Assembly (NCBI GenBank): GCA_934098565.1
Contig: CAKOON010000001.1
Coordinates: 303,113-367,112, forward strand
Origin: an uncultured Bacilli bacterium
GTDB lineage: Bacteria; Bacillota_I; Bacilli_A; RF39; UBA660
DNA: 64,000 bases
Direction of reading: 5' to 3'
Position numbers and translations under genes: made by a program. Below are positions 33,888 through 41,757 of this stretch, piece after piece; position 1 is the stretch's first letter, and each line of letters starts with the position of its first letter. The notes under the pieces are model-generated. The model worked only from the letters and a program-made list of their open reading frames with translations. It was not told where the DNA came from and did not search any database.

Positions 33888-35305
33888 GCTGTAATTTTAC
33901 CAGTTACTTCAATATTATTATCAACAATCGTCCCACCAATAAAGCTCCCAATTGAATAAACACTATTATTTAAAGTACCACTACTCTCCCCATCTTTTAA
34001 AAGACTATAAATGCCCTTGGTAATGTCTTTACTACTAAGAATAATACTATTAGTATCATCGGCTGCTTGGAAGGTCAAAATTTCTTTATTATCTTTGTTC
34101 ATTAAACTTAGGACGCTATCTTTATTAATGATATCTTTTAATTTTAAGCAAATTGTATAGTTTTTAGAATTCATAACTGGTGTTTCATAAATATCTTTGC
34201 CAACGGCTACCAAAGTACCACCATTTATGGCATAGCCGTTTACTGTCGTGATTGGGGAGTCTTCCTCAGTTCCGGATAAATAAATAAGGCCCCCATCAAT
34301 AATAATATTTTGCTTAGATTTTAGATTAGCAAGGGTACTTTTAATATTAAGATTACCATCAGTAATATTGATAAGACCACCGTCTTTTGAAGTCATCATG
34401 CCATAGTCTTTAGCACTAATGAAGAGATTACCACTACTAAGAGTTAAATCGTTACTAGAAACATTAACCCCACTACCTTCTAAAGCCTCTATATTTAAAG
34501 TACCATGACCCTTGAATTCTAAAGGTCCTTCTGAATAAATGGCACCGGAGTAAGAAGAAGTTCCCGTCATACTAATGGTGTTAGTGGTGGCATCTAAGGT
34601 CTCAATTTTTAGTTTGCCACTACCGATATTAACAATACTAGGTATATTAATAGTCTTAATATCAACATTATTTAAAGTCAAAGTGATATCCCCATTACAA
34701 TTAACAATGATGGTATGCGTAAAAACACCATTTAAGTTATAAGTACCACCCCTAGTAACAGAAATATTGTCATTATAATCATTTAAATTAATATCTTTAT
34801 CAACAATTTCGGTGCCATCTAAGCGAGGTAAATTATTATCTTTATTAGTATCACTGAGGTTTTCTTCAACAATGCTATCAGCAGGCAAAAAGGTAATTGG
34901 TCTAATCATGTTAAATAGTAGAAAACTAGTTAAACCAAAACTTAAAATCAAATAGACACCAATCTTAGCTAGAGGAAAAAAGGTCAAATGAAAAGTTAAA
35001 TAATTAAAACCGGAGAAGAGAAGGAAAAAGGCGATTTGAATGCCAATTATCATTAAAATACTCATGATAATAGTACTAAATATTTGAGTACTCCTAGTTG
35101 TTTTGTTAACTTCTACGGTACTAGCATTATTATAGCTGTCATTAGGAAATTGATAGTCATTGCCACCAAAAATCTCACTATAATTGTCATTATAGCTAGA
35201 ATTTACCTCTTCTCTAGTTGTTAAGCCTTGATATAAAATAATACTAAGACTGATGAAAACCAACATTATAGTAATTAAAATTATATTTTTGTTTTTTCTT
35301 TGCAT
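33878..35305 (-). CDS. membrane-anchored Cthe_2159-like beta-helix protein
   Basis: A 475-residue surface protein. A helix at residues 8-26, a polar Asn/Tyr-rich loop, then helices at about 75-130 anchor it. From ~residue 160 it has repeated short beta strands (GTYNLNGVFTHTIIVNCNG, then ITLTLNNVDIKT, IVNIGSGKLKIE), the carbohydrate-binding right-handed beta-helix of the Cthe_2159 family. It probably binds an anionic polysaccharide such as pectin, but this is known only for the founder. Monocistronic. Confidence 0.8.
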   Translation of the reverse strand: MQRKNKNIILITIMLVFISLSIILYQGLTTREEVNSSYNDNYSEIFGGNDYQFPNDSYNNASTVEVNKTTRSTQIFSTIIMSILMIIGIQIAFFLLFSGFNYLTFHLTFFPLAKIGVYLILSFGLTSFLLFNMIRPITFLPADSIVEENLSDTNKDNNLPRLDGTEIVDKDINLNDYNDNISVTRGGTYNLNGVFTHTIIVNCNGDITLTLNNVDIKTINIPSIVNIGSGKLKIETLDATTNTISMTGTSSYSGAIYSEGPLEFKGHGTLNIEALEGSGVNVSSNDLTLSSGNLFISAKDYGMMTSKDGGLINITDGNLNIKSTLANLKSKQNIIIDGGLIYLSGTEEDSPITTVNGYAINGGTLVAVGKDIYETPVMNSKNYTICLKLKDIINKDSVLSLMNKDNKEILTFQAADDTNSIILSSKDITKGIYSLLKDGESSGTLNNSVYSIGSFIGGTIVDNNIEVTGKITAKK

Positions 35306-35359
35306 AAAGTATCTCTCCTACACTCTTCAATTTTAATTATTGATTGTGAAAAATAAATG

Positions 35360-35380
35360 AAAAAAAGACTAAGAAAGTCT
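35360..35380 (-). terminator. intrinsic terminator of the sortase operon
   Basis: AGACT/AGTCT stem with a five-base loop and seven T on the minus strand, directly after the last small gene. Confidence 0.75.
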
Positions 35381-35382
35381 AA

Positions 35383-35592
35383 TTAAGAAAACATTTTCTT
35401 TATAACGCTTAATAATTCTTCATCAGTTTCAATGGGAAGCAATTTATTACCCGAAACTCGTCTAATCATATCATCAGAATTATCCATTTCGTTGCATAAA
35501 AAGACATATGAATTATTATTGTAAATAACACTTTTAATGACTAAATAAATTTTACCATTAAATGAGTAAAAATCTACTAATTGATTTTCCAT
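35383..35592 (-). CDS. DUF1292-like small protein (copy 1)
   Basis: A 69-residue acidic protein: VDFYSFNGKIYLVIKSVIYN, then YVFLCNEMDN and LPIETDEELLSVIKKMF. The order of strands followed by a C-terminal helix after (L/I)xPIET resembles DUF1292 (YrzB), of which a clear copy lies at 45384-45662 and another relative at 38403-38654. Its start overlaps the previous stop as TAATG. Last gene of the sortase operon. Function of the family unknown. Confidence 0.65.
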   Translation of the reverse strand: MENQLVDFYSFNGKIYLVIKSVIYNNNSYVFLCNEMDNSDDMIRRVSGNKLLPIETDEELLSVIKKMFS

Positions 35593-36434
35593 TATCTCGT
35601 TGCTCCTTTTTCTGGGTTTATTTCATTTGCTTGAGTTTGCTCTACTTGATAGGTATCAACAGCTTTGCTAAAGGCTTCTGCATCAATTTGATAATCAAAG
35701 TATTGGTCAATGGCTTCCTTACTAACTTTACCAATATTATAGCGGTTTTCATCTTCATTATTGCTATGATCTGGTACATTATAGCCTTCGTAAAGGTCTT
35801 TATTCTGATTAGCATCTGCTATAACTTTCATCTTAATAGCATTTATCTCTGCTAAGCATTCGTTAGCGTCTACCGAATAATTGCCGTAATTATACAACTT
35901 ATTTTCTTCTATTAATCGATATAATAAGTATTCTGAATAATTTTCAATTGCCGTATTAATTAAAGCTTCTTTGAATTTATTAACCGAATTTTTATTTAGC
36001 ATGTCTAACAGTTTGGGTGCAATCGCTTTATAAGCAGCATCGATTGTTGCCTGTTTTTCGGCTCTTTCATTGGCTTCTTGTAAAGCTTTACTTTCGGACT
36101 CTTTTATTTTTTGAGTGATTGTATGCGTAGCTTCAATGCCAACAGCGGCGGTGGCAATGACTCCAGTAGATACTAAAACGCCTTTAAGAAAAGCACGACG
36201 AGCAATTAATTTTTGGCCTTTTTCCGCTTCTATTTCTCTTCGCTCCTTACTTTGCTCACGCATTCTTTTAGCACTATCTTCATGACGTTTATTGCCCATT
36301 CCCATAGCTTCGTTATCCTCTTCATGTAATTTTAAATTATCTCGATTATCCTTAGTCATCTTTGATAACTCTGCAATATGTGCATTATCAAATTTTTCTG
36401 TATTTTGTTCTTCTTCATTATTTAGATTTTCCAT
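35592..36434 (-). CDS. unknown membrane protein with internal RRAFLKG helix
   Basis: A 280-residue protein. The first ~78 residues are highly charged (Glu, Lys, Asp, Asn) and probably cytoplasmic; then RRAFLKGVLVSTGVIATAAV at about 79-98 looks like a Tat-type signal core, but placed internally; the remaining ~180 residues are helical and would be outside. The start ATG 36434 has AGGTGATATT; the longer frame lacks a ribosome site. It follows the sortase gene, whose 3' end lies 30 bases upstream. I do not recognise the family. Confidence 0.75.
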   Translation of the reverse strand: MENLNNEEEQNTEKFDNAHIAELSKMTKDNRDNLKLHEEDNEAMGMGNKRHEDSAKRMREQSKERREIEAEKGQKLIARRAFLKGVLVSTGVIATAAVGIEATHTITQKIKESESKALQEANERAEKQATIDAAYKAIAPKLLDMLNKNSVNKFKEALINTAIENYSEYLLYRLIEENKLYNYGNYSVDANECLAEINAIKMKVIADANQNKDLYEGYNVPDHSNNEDENRYNIGKVSKEAIDQYFDYQIDAEAFSKAVDTYQVEQTQANEINPEKGATR

Positions 36435-36462
36435 AATATCACCTACTATAATGATAGCATTC

Positions 36463-37044
36463 TTAAACTTTTTTCGCAACTAAAATAATATCACCTTCGG
36501 CAATTTCATCGCAGGTCTGAATATATAAGTACTTATCCAAGTTATTATAATTATTGGTAACTTTAAGAATTTCATAAGTTAAATCAAAGCCTCTGTAATT
36601 AATAGTAACTAACTTATGGCTTTCTCTAAAGCTCGCATCTTGAAATTGAAATAAAATATTAAAAGGAAGGTCGTATTTCGCTGAACTATGTCCATAAATA
36701 TAACAATTAGTATCATCAAGTAAACTACAACGATAATCAACAAAGATTGCTCCAAACCTATCATCTTGTCTATCATAATCATGATTTAAGTAGAAAGTAT
36801 TATTATCTGTCTGGGCCAACAGAAAAGTTCTATTAGCAATGGTAATACTGCCTATAATATCTTCATTTTTTTTAATATAATCATCTTTATAAGAAGAAGC
36901 CAAGGCATTATAGTTTTTTTCTTCTCCATAACTTATTTTAATTCTTGTTAAGCAAATAACCATTAAAATAAAATTCAAGATGAGTAAAAGATTTAAAAGA
37001 CGACTTATTTTTCTAGTTTCTGGATTGTTTTTATTTTCTGACAT
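36463..37044 (-). CDS. class B-like sortase with Asp at the catalytic Arg position
   Basis: A 193-residue membrane-anchored transpeptidase. One helix is at residues 15-34. The fold markers are FYLNHDYDRQDDRFGAIFVD, YIYGHSS with catalytic His119, and LYIQTCD with Cys178. In SrtB an Arg follows about ten residues after the Cys; here the segment is GDIILVAKK with Asp185 at the expected place and no Arg. It overlaps by 14 bases the gene for a MucBP-type surface protein, probably its dedicated substrate. The missing Arg is seen in sequence; whether another residue replaces it is open. Confidence 0.85.
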   Translation of the reverse strand: MSENKNNPETRKISRLLNLLLILNFILMVICLTRIKISYGEEKNYNALASSYKDDYIKKNEDIIGSITIANRTFLLAQTDNNTFYLNHDYDRQDDRFGAIFVDYRCSLLDDTNCYIYGHSSAKYDLPFNILFQFQDASFRESHKLVTINYRGFDLTYEILKVTNNYNNLDKYLYIQTCDEIAEGDIILVAKKV

Positions 37045-38317
37045 ATTTTATCTTAGCTCCAATTAGAAGAATAAAAGATACAATTAAACTATATAAGAAC
37101 CAATTATTATCAGTAACACCGGTATAGATATCATCACTTGGAATAATATTGTTAACGGGAGTCTCATTATCTAAATCATATGTATAATAAACTTCTTGGA
37201 TCTCTTCTTTAAAATTTCCTGTCTTTGGTCCATCAACACCAACTAATTTGTAACCAGCAAAAGTCTTTTCTTCGGTTGTATAAGAGTTGTTTACTTCTTC
37301 TTTAGCAGTAATAATGTCAGTAAGTAAATTACCTAAAGTATCAATATAATAGACTTTGACTTTACCATATTTAATTTCTTTATCAAAAGATAAGCCAATA
37401 TCAACATCATAAGTAAACAAAGTATAGAAATTTCTGGTTAAAGCCTTATTTAAACGGAAATATAAAGGTTCTAAAGTAATTTCACTATTAGCGGGTATGG
37501 TTATTTCTTTAAGAGCTGTATTTAAAATTTGATAAGATTCTTCATTTCTGGAATAAGCTCCAACTGAGTAATCATTATTGTCTAAGTCCTTCTTATCGTT
37601 ATATTTCATCGTTATAAAAGTGTTATAAAAATAATTGTGATTGAATGCAATTAGATTTTTATTAGTTTCAGGAACCATACTGTAACTACTGGTATCGGTC
37701 CAAATCTTATCAATATATTTTTGAGTTAAATCTTCTAAAGACTTAAAATTGGTTTTATAATTTTTATTGAAATAGTCAATATAGTATTTATCAAGTTCAT
37801 CAATTCCTGCATATCCTAGCTCTTGTAGTTTTTTACTAATATTTTCATTCGTCATTTGCTCATCAGTTAAGTCCTTACCATCATATAAGAATTTTAACGG
37901 TTCTGAATTACATAGACGATACGTGGTCGCAAAAGTGGGAATTTGAACATTGTTATGACTTATAATATCAGCGTAAGATTCTTTAACTTTACCCGGTTTT
38001 AGATATAATGATTTATCTTGATAAATAAAATTATTTTTACTTAGATTAATAATTTTAAGACGAAAGCTGCTTATATCCCCGACTATCGAGGCGCCGTATT
38101 TATTGGCAAAAATATCGGGCTTTAGATTAAGAACTTTAGCATTAAAATCTTGGGGAATAGTAATTGTTTCAATACATTCTTTTTCCTCACAAACTATCTC
38201 TTTAACAAGATTTTCACTTTCGAACATGGTGTCTTTATAGGGTACGTCCCATTTTCTTTTAGTGGAAACATTCATTATACTTAAAGCAATTACAGCTAGT
38301 ATAAATACTTTTTTCAT
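37031..38317 (-). CDS. MucBP-type surface protein, probable sortase substrate
   Basis: A 428-residue exported protein with an N-terminal signal (MKKVFILAVIALSIMNVS). The middle is unassigned. Residues ~318-378 form a MucBP-like domain (KVKVYYIDTLGNLLTD, then FAGYKLVGVDGPKTG and VYYTYD). The C-terminus has IYTGVTDNN, a hydrophobic helix and KYVRK, a cell-wall sorting layout in which IYTG would stand for the usual LPxTG or NPxTG. It is the first gene of the operon with the sortase, the RRAFLKG protein and a DUF1292-like gene. Confidence 0.82.
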   Translation of the reverse strand: MKKVFILAVIALSIMNVSTKRKWDVPYKDTMFESENLVKEIVCEEKECIETITIPQDFNAKVLNLKPDIFANKYGASIVGDISSFRLKIINLSKNNFIYQDKSLYLKPGKVKESYADIISHNNVQIPTFATTYRLCNSEPLKFLYDGKDLTDEQMTNENISKKLQELGYAGIDELDKYYIDYFNKNYKTNFKSLEDLTQKYIDKIWTDTSSYSMVPETNKNLIAFNHNYFYNTFITMKYNDKKDLDNNDYSVGAYSRNEESYQILNTALKEITIPANSEITLEPLYFRLNKALTRNFYTLFTYDVDIGLSFDKEIKYGKVKVYYIDTLGNLLTDIITAKEEVNNSYTTEEKTFAGYKLVGVDGPKTGNFKEEIQEVYYTYDLDNETPVNNIIPSDDIYTGVTDNNWFLYSLIVSFILLIGAKIKYVRK

Positions 38318-38392
38318 AGTTATTTTCTCTTTCTTATGAGATAATAATACTATTTTTGAGTGTCAGATTTTGTTGAATTAAAGAACTATAAC

Positions 38393-38417
38393 GAAAAAAA
38401 GACTATTTGCTAGTCTT
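38393..38417 (-). terminator. intrinsic terminator after the second DUF1292-like gene
   Basis: AAGACTA, GCAAA loop, TAGTCTT and a T-run on the minus strand, overlapping the stop codon. Confidence 0.85.
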
Positions 38418-38654
38418 CATTACTTCTTTCAAAAAAGACAAGGCCACTTTTTTCTCTAATGATGTTTGAATATCTAAAAGTTTGATTGAGTCTTTATCTT
38501 TTTGTTCATACATACCATAATAAACTTGTAATTTATTATTTTGGAGTTTTTTATCGGTATAAATTATATAATTTTTCTTTGTATATTCTTCATCATAATA
38601 AGTGGCAATAACATAATAAGTTGTATTATCACTTGTAAATCTTAAATCTTCCAT
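38403..38654 (-). CDS. DUF1292-like small protein (copy 2)
   Basis: An 83-residue protein with TYYVIATYYDEEYTKKNYII, YTDKKL and a C-terminal helix KKVALSFLKEVMK. The YIIYTD segment matches SYIVYTDHEK of the clear DUF1292 protein at 45384-45662, and the overall order of strands then helix agrees. It follows the secreted-protein gene by six bases and ends at a terminator. Family function unknown. Confidence 0.7.
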   Translation of the reverse strand: MEDLRFTSDNTTYYVIATYYDEEYTKKNYIIYTDKKLQNNKLQVYYGMYEQKDKDSIKLLDIQTSLEKKVALSFLKEVMKTSK

Positions 38655-38660
38655 AATTCC

Positions 38661-39113
38661 TCACTTTAATTTTAAAGCTTTAATAATAGTTCTTTTATTA
38701 GAGCTTTCATCGATTTTTACTATTTCTATATTAGGAACAGGTTCAAAAGTTGGTTCTAAGGTTATGATATTATCGGGAACAACATAAGTCCTTGTCGTAT
38801 CATTCATATCATGAGCAATATGAGATTTCTCACATTTATAGCCAATATGGTCATCATAGTCAAGAATATATCCCTCTGGCAAAATATATAATTTGGGACT
38901 ATACACAGCAAAAACGTTATTTTTAATATTATCAGGGTTATTATTAATCTCGTTTATTTGGTGTTCATAGCCAAAAATTCTGGTTAAATAACAAATGGTG
39001 TCATTATGATTAACCGTATATTCATTAATTGACAGCACGGCACAGGTAGATAAAGCCACGGTAAGCAACGTGTTGCTGGCATATTTTTTTATTTTCTTTT
39101 TATTTATTTTCAT
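38661..39113 (-). CDS. unknown exported protein
   Basis: A 150-residue protein with a very basic N-terminus (MKINKKKIKKYASN) and a hydrophobic stretch at about 15-31, consistent with a signal peptide or anchor. The exported part has two Cys and several Asn/Asp/Tyr segments; YILPEGYILDYDDHIGYKC and YVVPDNIITLEPT are the most structured looking. No known family. ATG 39113 has AGAGGA upstream and a near-consensus promoter. In a two-gene unit with a DUF1292-like gene. Confidence 0.75.
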   Translation of the reverse strand: MKINKKKIKKYASNTLLTVALSTCAVLSINEYTVNHNDTICYLTRIFGYEHQINEINNNPDNIKNNVFAVYSPKLYILPEGYILDYDDHIGYKCEKSHIAHDMNDTTRTYVVPDNIITLEPTFEPVPNIEIVKIDESSNKRTIIKALKLK

Positions 39114-39140
39114 CTTGTTTCCTCTTTTCTGCAAGTTTTA

Positions 39141-39169
39141 ATTATAAGTTATCATTTTGTAAATTTCAA
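39141..39169 (-). promoter_or_regulatory. sigma-A promoter of the exported protein/DUF1292 unit
   Basis: TTGAAA (39164-39169), 17 bases, TATAAT (39141-39146) on the minus strand. Confidence 0.8.
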
Positions 39170-39241
39170 GACTATTTCTTTAATTTCACAAGACTTTCAC
39201 AATTATTGAGAAAATAAGACCTTTTTTGGTCAAAATAAAAA

Positions 39242-39267
39242 GAAAAAGACAAGTCAAAAACCGTCTT
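39242..39267 (-). terminator. possible terminator after khpA
   Basis: A five-base AAGAC/GTCTT stem with a T-rich tail directly after the stop codon. Short, so moderate support; a second GACC/GGTC hairpin lies about 25 bases further on. Confidence 0.5.
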
Positions 39268-39510
39268 CTAAATTGAATCAATATTTATCTTTACTTTACC
39301 TAAATTCATGATATAAGCCTTAGCTTGAACTAAAACTCGAATAGAGTTGGCCATTTTGCCACCCTTACCAATGACGCCGGAACGATCTTCATCACTTACT
39401 AGGACTTCCAAAATCAAACCAGTATCAAGTTTAAATTCACTAACACGAACTTTATCAGGATGACTAACAATTGACTTAACTAGGTATTCAGTAAATTCTC
39501 TTAATTCCAT
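39268..39510 (-). CDS. khpA: KH-domain RNA-binding protein KhpA
   Basis: An 80-residue single KH domain (YlqC). The GxxG loop is in GVIGKGGKMANSIRVL. KhpA forms a heterodimer with KhpB/EloR and affects cell elongation in streptococci. It follows rpsP by three bases, the standard rpsP-khpA pairing. rimM and trmD, which often follow, are absent here because a terminator comes next. Confidence 0.94.
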   Translation of the reverse strand: MELREFTEYLVKSIVSHPDKVRVSEFKLDTGLILEVLVSDEDRSGVIGKGGKMANSIRVLVQAKAYIMNLGKVKINIDSI

Positions 39511-39513
39511 AAA

Positions 39514-39789
39514 TTAATTTTCTTTCTTTTTTGAATCAGCATATTTTTTCATGATGCCTTCATGAGCAAGAATATTTTTAACTGTATCAGTTGGTTCAGC
39601 ACCATTGCCTAACCATTTAAGAGCTTTTTCTTCATCAATAGTGATGATTGCTGGGTTCTTAATTGGATTATAAGTTCCTACAGTTTCAATAAATCTACCG
39701 TCTCTTGGAAATCTTGAGTCAGCGGCTACAATTCTATAGAATGGTTTTTGCTTAGAGCCCATTCTTTTAAGTCTTAATTTAACTGCCAT
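39514..39789 (-). CDS. rpsP: ribosomal protein S16
   Basis: A small-subunit protein of 91 residues: MAVKLRLKRMGSKQKPFYRI, VAADSRFPRDGRFIE and GTYNP are the conserved opening, and the C-terminal part is basic. AAAGGAGGAT serves as ribosome site. It is first in the rpsP-khpA unit and is driven by a near-consensus promoter. Confidence 0.97.
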   Translation of the reverse strand: MAVKLRLKRMGSKQKPFYRIVAADSRFPRDGRFIETVGTYNPIKNPAIITIDEEKALKWLGNGAEPTDTVKNILAHEGIMKKYADSKKKEN

Positions 39790-39818
39790 AATAGTATCCT
39801 CCTTTTTTATATATTTTT

Positions 39819-39847
39819 ATTCTAACACGAGCTAAGTCTTCTGTCAA
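39819..39847 (-). promoter_or_regulatory. strong sigma-A promoter of rpsP-khpA
   Basis: TTGACA (39842-39847), 17 bases, TGT-TAGAAT (hexamer 39819-39824) on the minus strand. Confidence 0.85.
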
Positions 39848-39912
39848 CTTTTTTTAGTTAACAGCACACATTTATACGTTATTTTTAATAAATTATACCT
39901 ACGATTTAAATA

Positions 39913-39938
39913 GAAAAAAGGAAGAATTACTCTCCCTT
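39913..39938 (-). terminator. intrinsic terminator of tig
   Basis: AAGGGAGA/TCTTCCTT stem (one G-T) with a five-base loop and six T on the minus strand; it spans the stop codon. Confidence 0.75.
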
Positions 39939-41171
39939 AACGATATTGATAGCAGCACGCATTTTCATATCATATTTAACCATGTCTAAGCCACCAAATT
40001 CTTTCAATAATTCTTCTTTAGTCATGCCGTAATTTTTAGCCATTTCTTCAGCTTTGGCTTCTGCATCTTTATCGGTAACTTCAATCTTTTCAATCTTAGC
40101 AACATTTTCAAGCAAGAATCTTTCTTTAACTCTCTTGGTTGCCATTTCTTCATATTGTTTATGTAAATCTTCATGAGTCATACCAGTAAATTGCATGTAT
40201 TGTTCTAAAGTTAGACCATTCATTCTTAATTGTTCACTCATTTGATCAATCATTCTATGAATTTCATCATCAATGATTTCTGGATTTATTTCTACTTCCA
40301 TCTTAGCAGTAGCAGCGTTTAGGCATTCCTCAATATATTTATTTTCAATTTCTGCTTCTTTACGACTCTTAATTTGTTCTTTAATCTTAGTTTCTAATTC
40401 TTCTTTAGTTTTAACATCATCATAGCCTAAATCTTTAAAGAAATCCTCATTAATTTCGGGTAAAACTTTTTCTTTGATAATATTAACTTTAACTTTGAAT
40501 GTTACAGCTTTACCTTTTAGTTCTTCTGTATAATTTTCTGGGAATGTTAAATTTAGATCTTTTTCTTCACCAGTACTCATACCAATTAAGCCTTCTTCAA
40601 AACCAGGAATAAAAGTATTTGAGCCAATTTCTAATGGATAATTTTCGCCTTTACCGCCTTCAAATGGTTTGCCATCTAAGAAACCTTCGAAATCAATGAC
40701 AACTGTGTTACCATTTTCAACTTTACCTGTTTCTTTAACTTTGATTTCAGCATATTTAGTTTGAAGTTTTTCAATTTCTTCTTTTACTTCTTTAGCTGTT
40801 ACTTTAGCATTTTCTTTCTTAATACCTAAGTTTTTATATTCACCTAGTTTTACTTCAGGACTAGAAATGAATGTATATTCAATACTAATAGCATCTTTAC
40901 TAATATTTTCAATATTGATTGATGGTTGAACAACTGGAGTTTCTTTTACTTCTTCTAAAACTTTTTTATATTCAGTAGTAAGTAAAATGTCAATAGCGTC
41001 GTTATATAGTGGTTCTACGCCGTTTTTACTAACGAACATCTCAAAAGGAACCATACCTTTTCTAAAACCATCAACTGTTACGTCCTTTTTAATTTTGTCA
41101 TAAGCACTTGTAATAGCCTTAGTCCAAACTTCCCCATTGTATTCTTTTACGATTTTTTTTACGTTATTCAT
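39927..41171 (-). CDS. tig: trigger factor chaperone
   Basis: The ribosome-bound chaperone and prolyl isomerase. The N-terminal ribosome-binding loop GFRKGMVPFEMF (residues ~36-47) matches GFRxGxxP. A FKBP-type PPIase domain (GNTVVIDFEGFLDGKPFEGG to VNIIKEKVLPEIN) is at about 150-245, and a helical C-terminal chaperone arm follows. At 414 residues the normal three domains are present. Monocistronic with its own promoter and terminator; clpX does not follow. Confidence 0.96.
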   Translation of the reverse strand: MNNVKKIVKEYNGEVWTKAITSAYDKIKKDVTVDGFRKGMVPFEMFVSKNGVEPLYNDAIDILLTTEYKKVLEEVKETPVVQPSINIENISKDAISIEYTFISSPEVKLGEYKNLGIKKENAKVTAKEVKEEIEKLQTKYAEIKVKETGKVENGNTVVIDFEGFLDGKPFEGGKGENYPLEIGSNTFIPGFEEGLIGMSTGEEKDLNLTFPENYTEELKGKAVTFKVKVNIIKEKVLPEINEDFFKDLGYDDVKTKEELETKIKEQIKSRKEAEIENKYIEECLNAATAKMEVEINPEIIDDEIHRMIDQMSEQLRMNGLTLEQYMQFTGMTHEDLHKQYEEMATKRVKERFLLENVAKIEKIEVTDKDAEAKAEEMAKNYGMTKEELLKEFGGLDMVKYDMKMRAAINIVKGE

Positions 41172-41200
41172 AAAATCTTCCTTTTCTAATTAACTTCTAT

Positions 41201-41230
41201 ATTATATCTTATTCTTCCGAATTTTACCAA
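41201..41230 (-). promoter_or_regulatory. sigma-A promoter of tig
   Basis: TTGGTA (41225-41230), 18 bases, TATAAT (41201-41206) on the minus strand. Confidence 0.65.
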
Positions 41231-41235
41231 CAAAA

Positions 41236-41706
41236 TTAAGCGATCTTAACAATTTTCACATCATAAGAGCCATTTGGGGTAACTACATTAACTATTTCAC
41301 CGGCTTTATGGCCTAAAATAGCCTTACCAATTGGTGATTCATTAGAAATCTTATTAGCAAATGGATCAGCTTCCATGGAACCAACGATAGAATACTCTTC
41401 TTCTTCATCGTCATCAATATAATTTAAAACAACATTAGAGCCAACACCAACAGCTTCTTTAGAATTGCCGTCCATTATTTGGCAATGTTCTAGTTTAAAT
41501 TCTAATTCCTTAATTCTTGCTTCAACTTGAGCTTGTTCATTTCGAGCAGCATCGTATTCAGCGTTTTCTGATAAATCCCCTAAGCTTCTTGCTTCTTGAA
41601 GAGCAGCAATTACTTCTGGTCTTTTATTTAATTTTAAATCATTCAATTCATTTTCTAAGGCCAAATATCCTTGAGGCGTTATTAGAATTGTTTGTTCTTT
41701 TGTCAT
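41236..41706 (-). CDS. greA: transcription elongation factor GreA
   Basis: Rescues backtracked RNA polymerase by stimulating transcript cleavage. The N-terminal coiled coil (LNDLKLNKRPEVIAALQEAR, LGDLSENAEYDAARNEQ) has the acidic tip residues DLSENAEYD; the C-terminal FKBP-like domain ends with NVVTPNGSYDVKIVKI. The length of 156 is standard. It lies 50 bases after the trhP2 gene and ends the ruvX-to-greA operon. The udk gene found here in Bacillus is missing. Confidence 0.96.
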   Translation of the reverse strand: MTKEQTILITPQGYLALENELNDLKLNKRPEVIAALQEARSLGDLSENAEYDAARNEQAQVEARIKELEFKLEHCQIMDGNSKEAVGVGSNVVLNYIDDDEEEEYSIVGSMEADPFANKISNESPIGKAILGHKAGEIVNVVTPNGSYDVKIVKIA

Positions 41707-41757
41707 TTTTATTCTCTCCTCTAAAAAATTATCTATCTAAGGATACTACAAATAGAT

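Noticed and set aside
39190..39240. GACC/GGTC hairpin as a second regulatory RNA
   Set aside because: It is a four-base stem with a homopolymer loop in AT-rich DNA; most simply a weak extra terminator.
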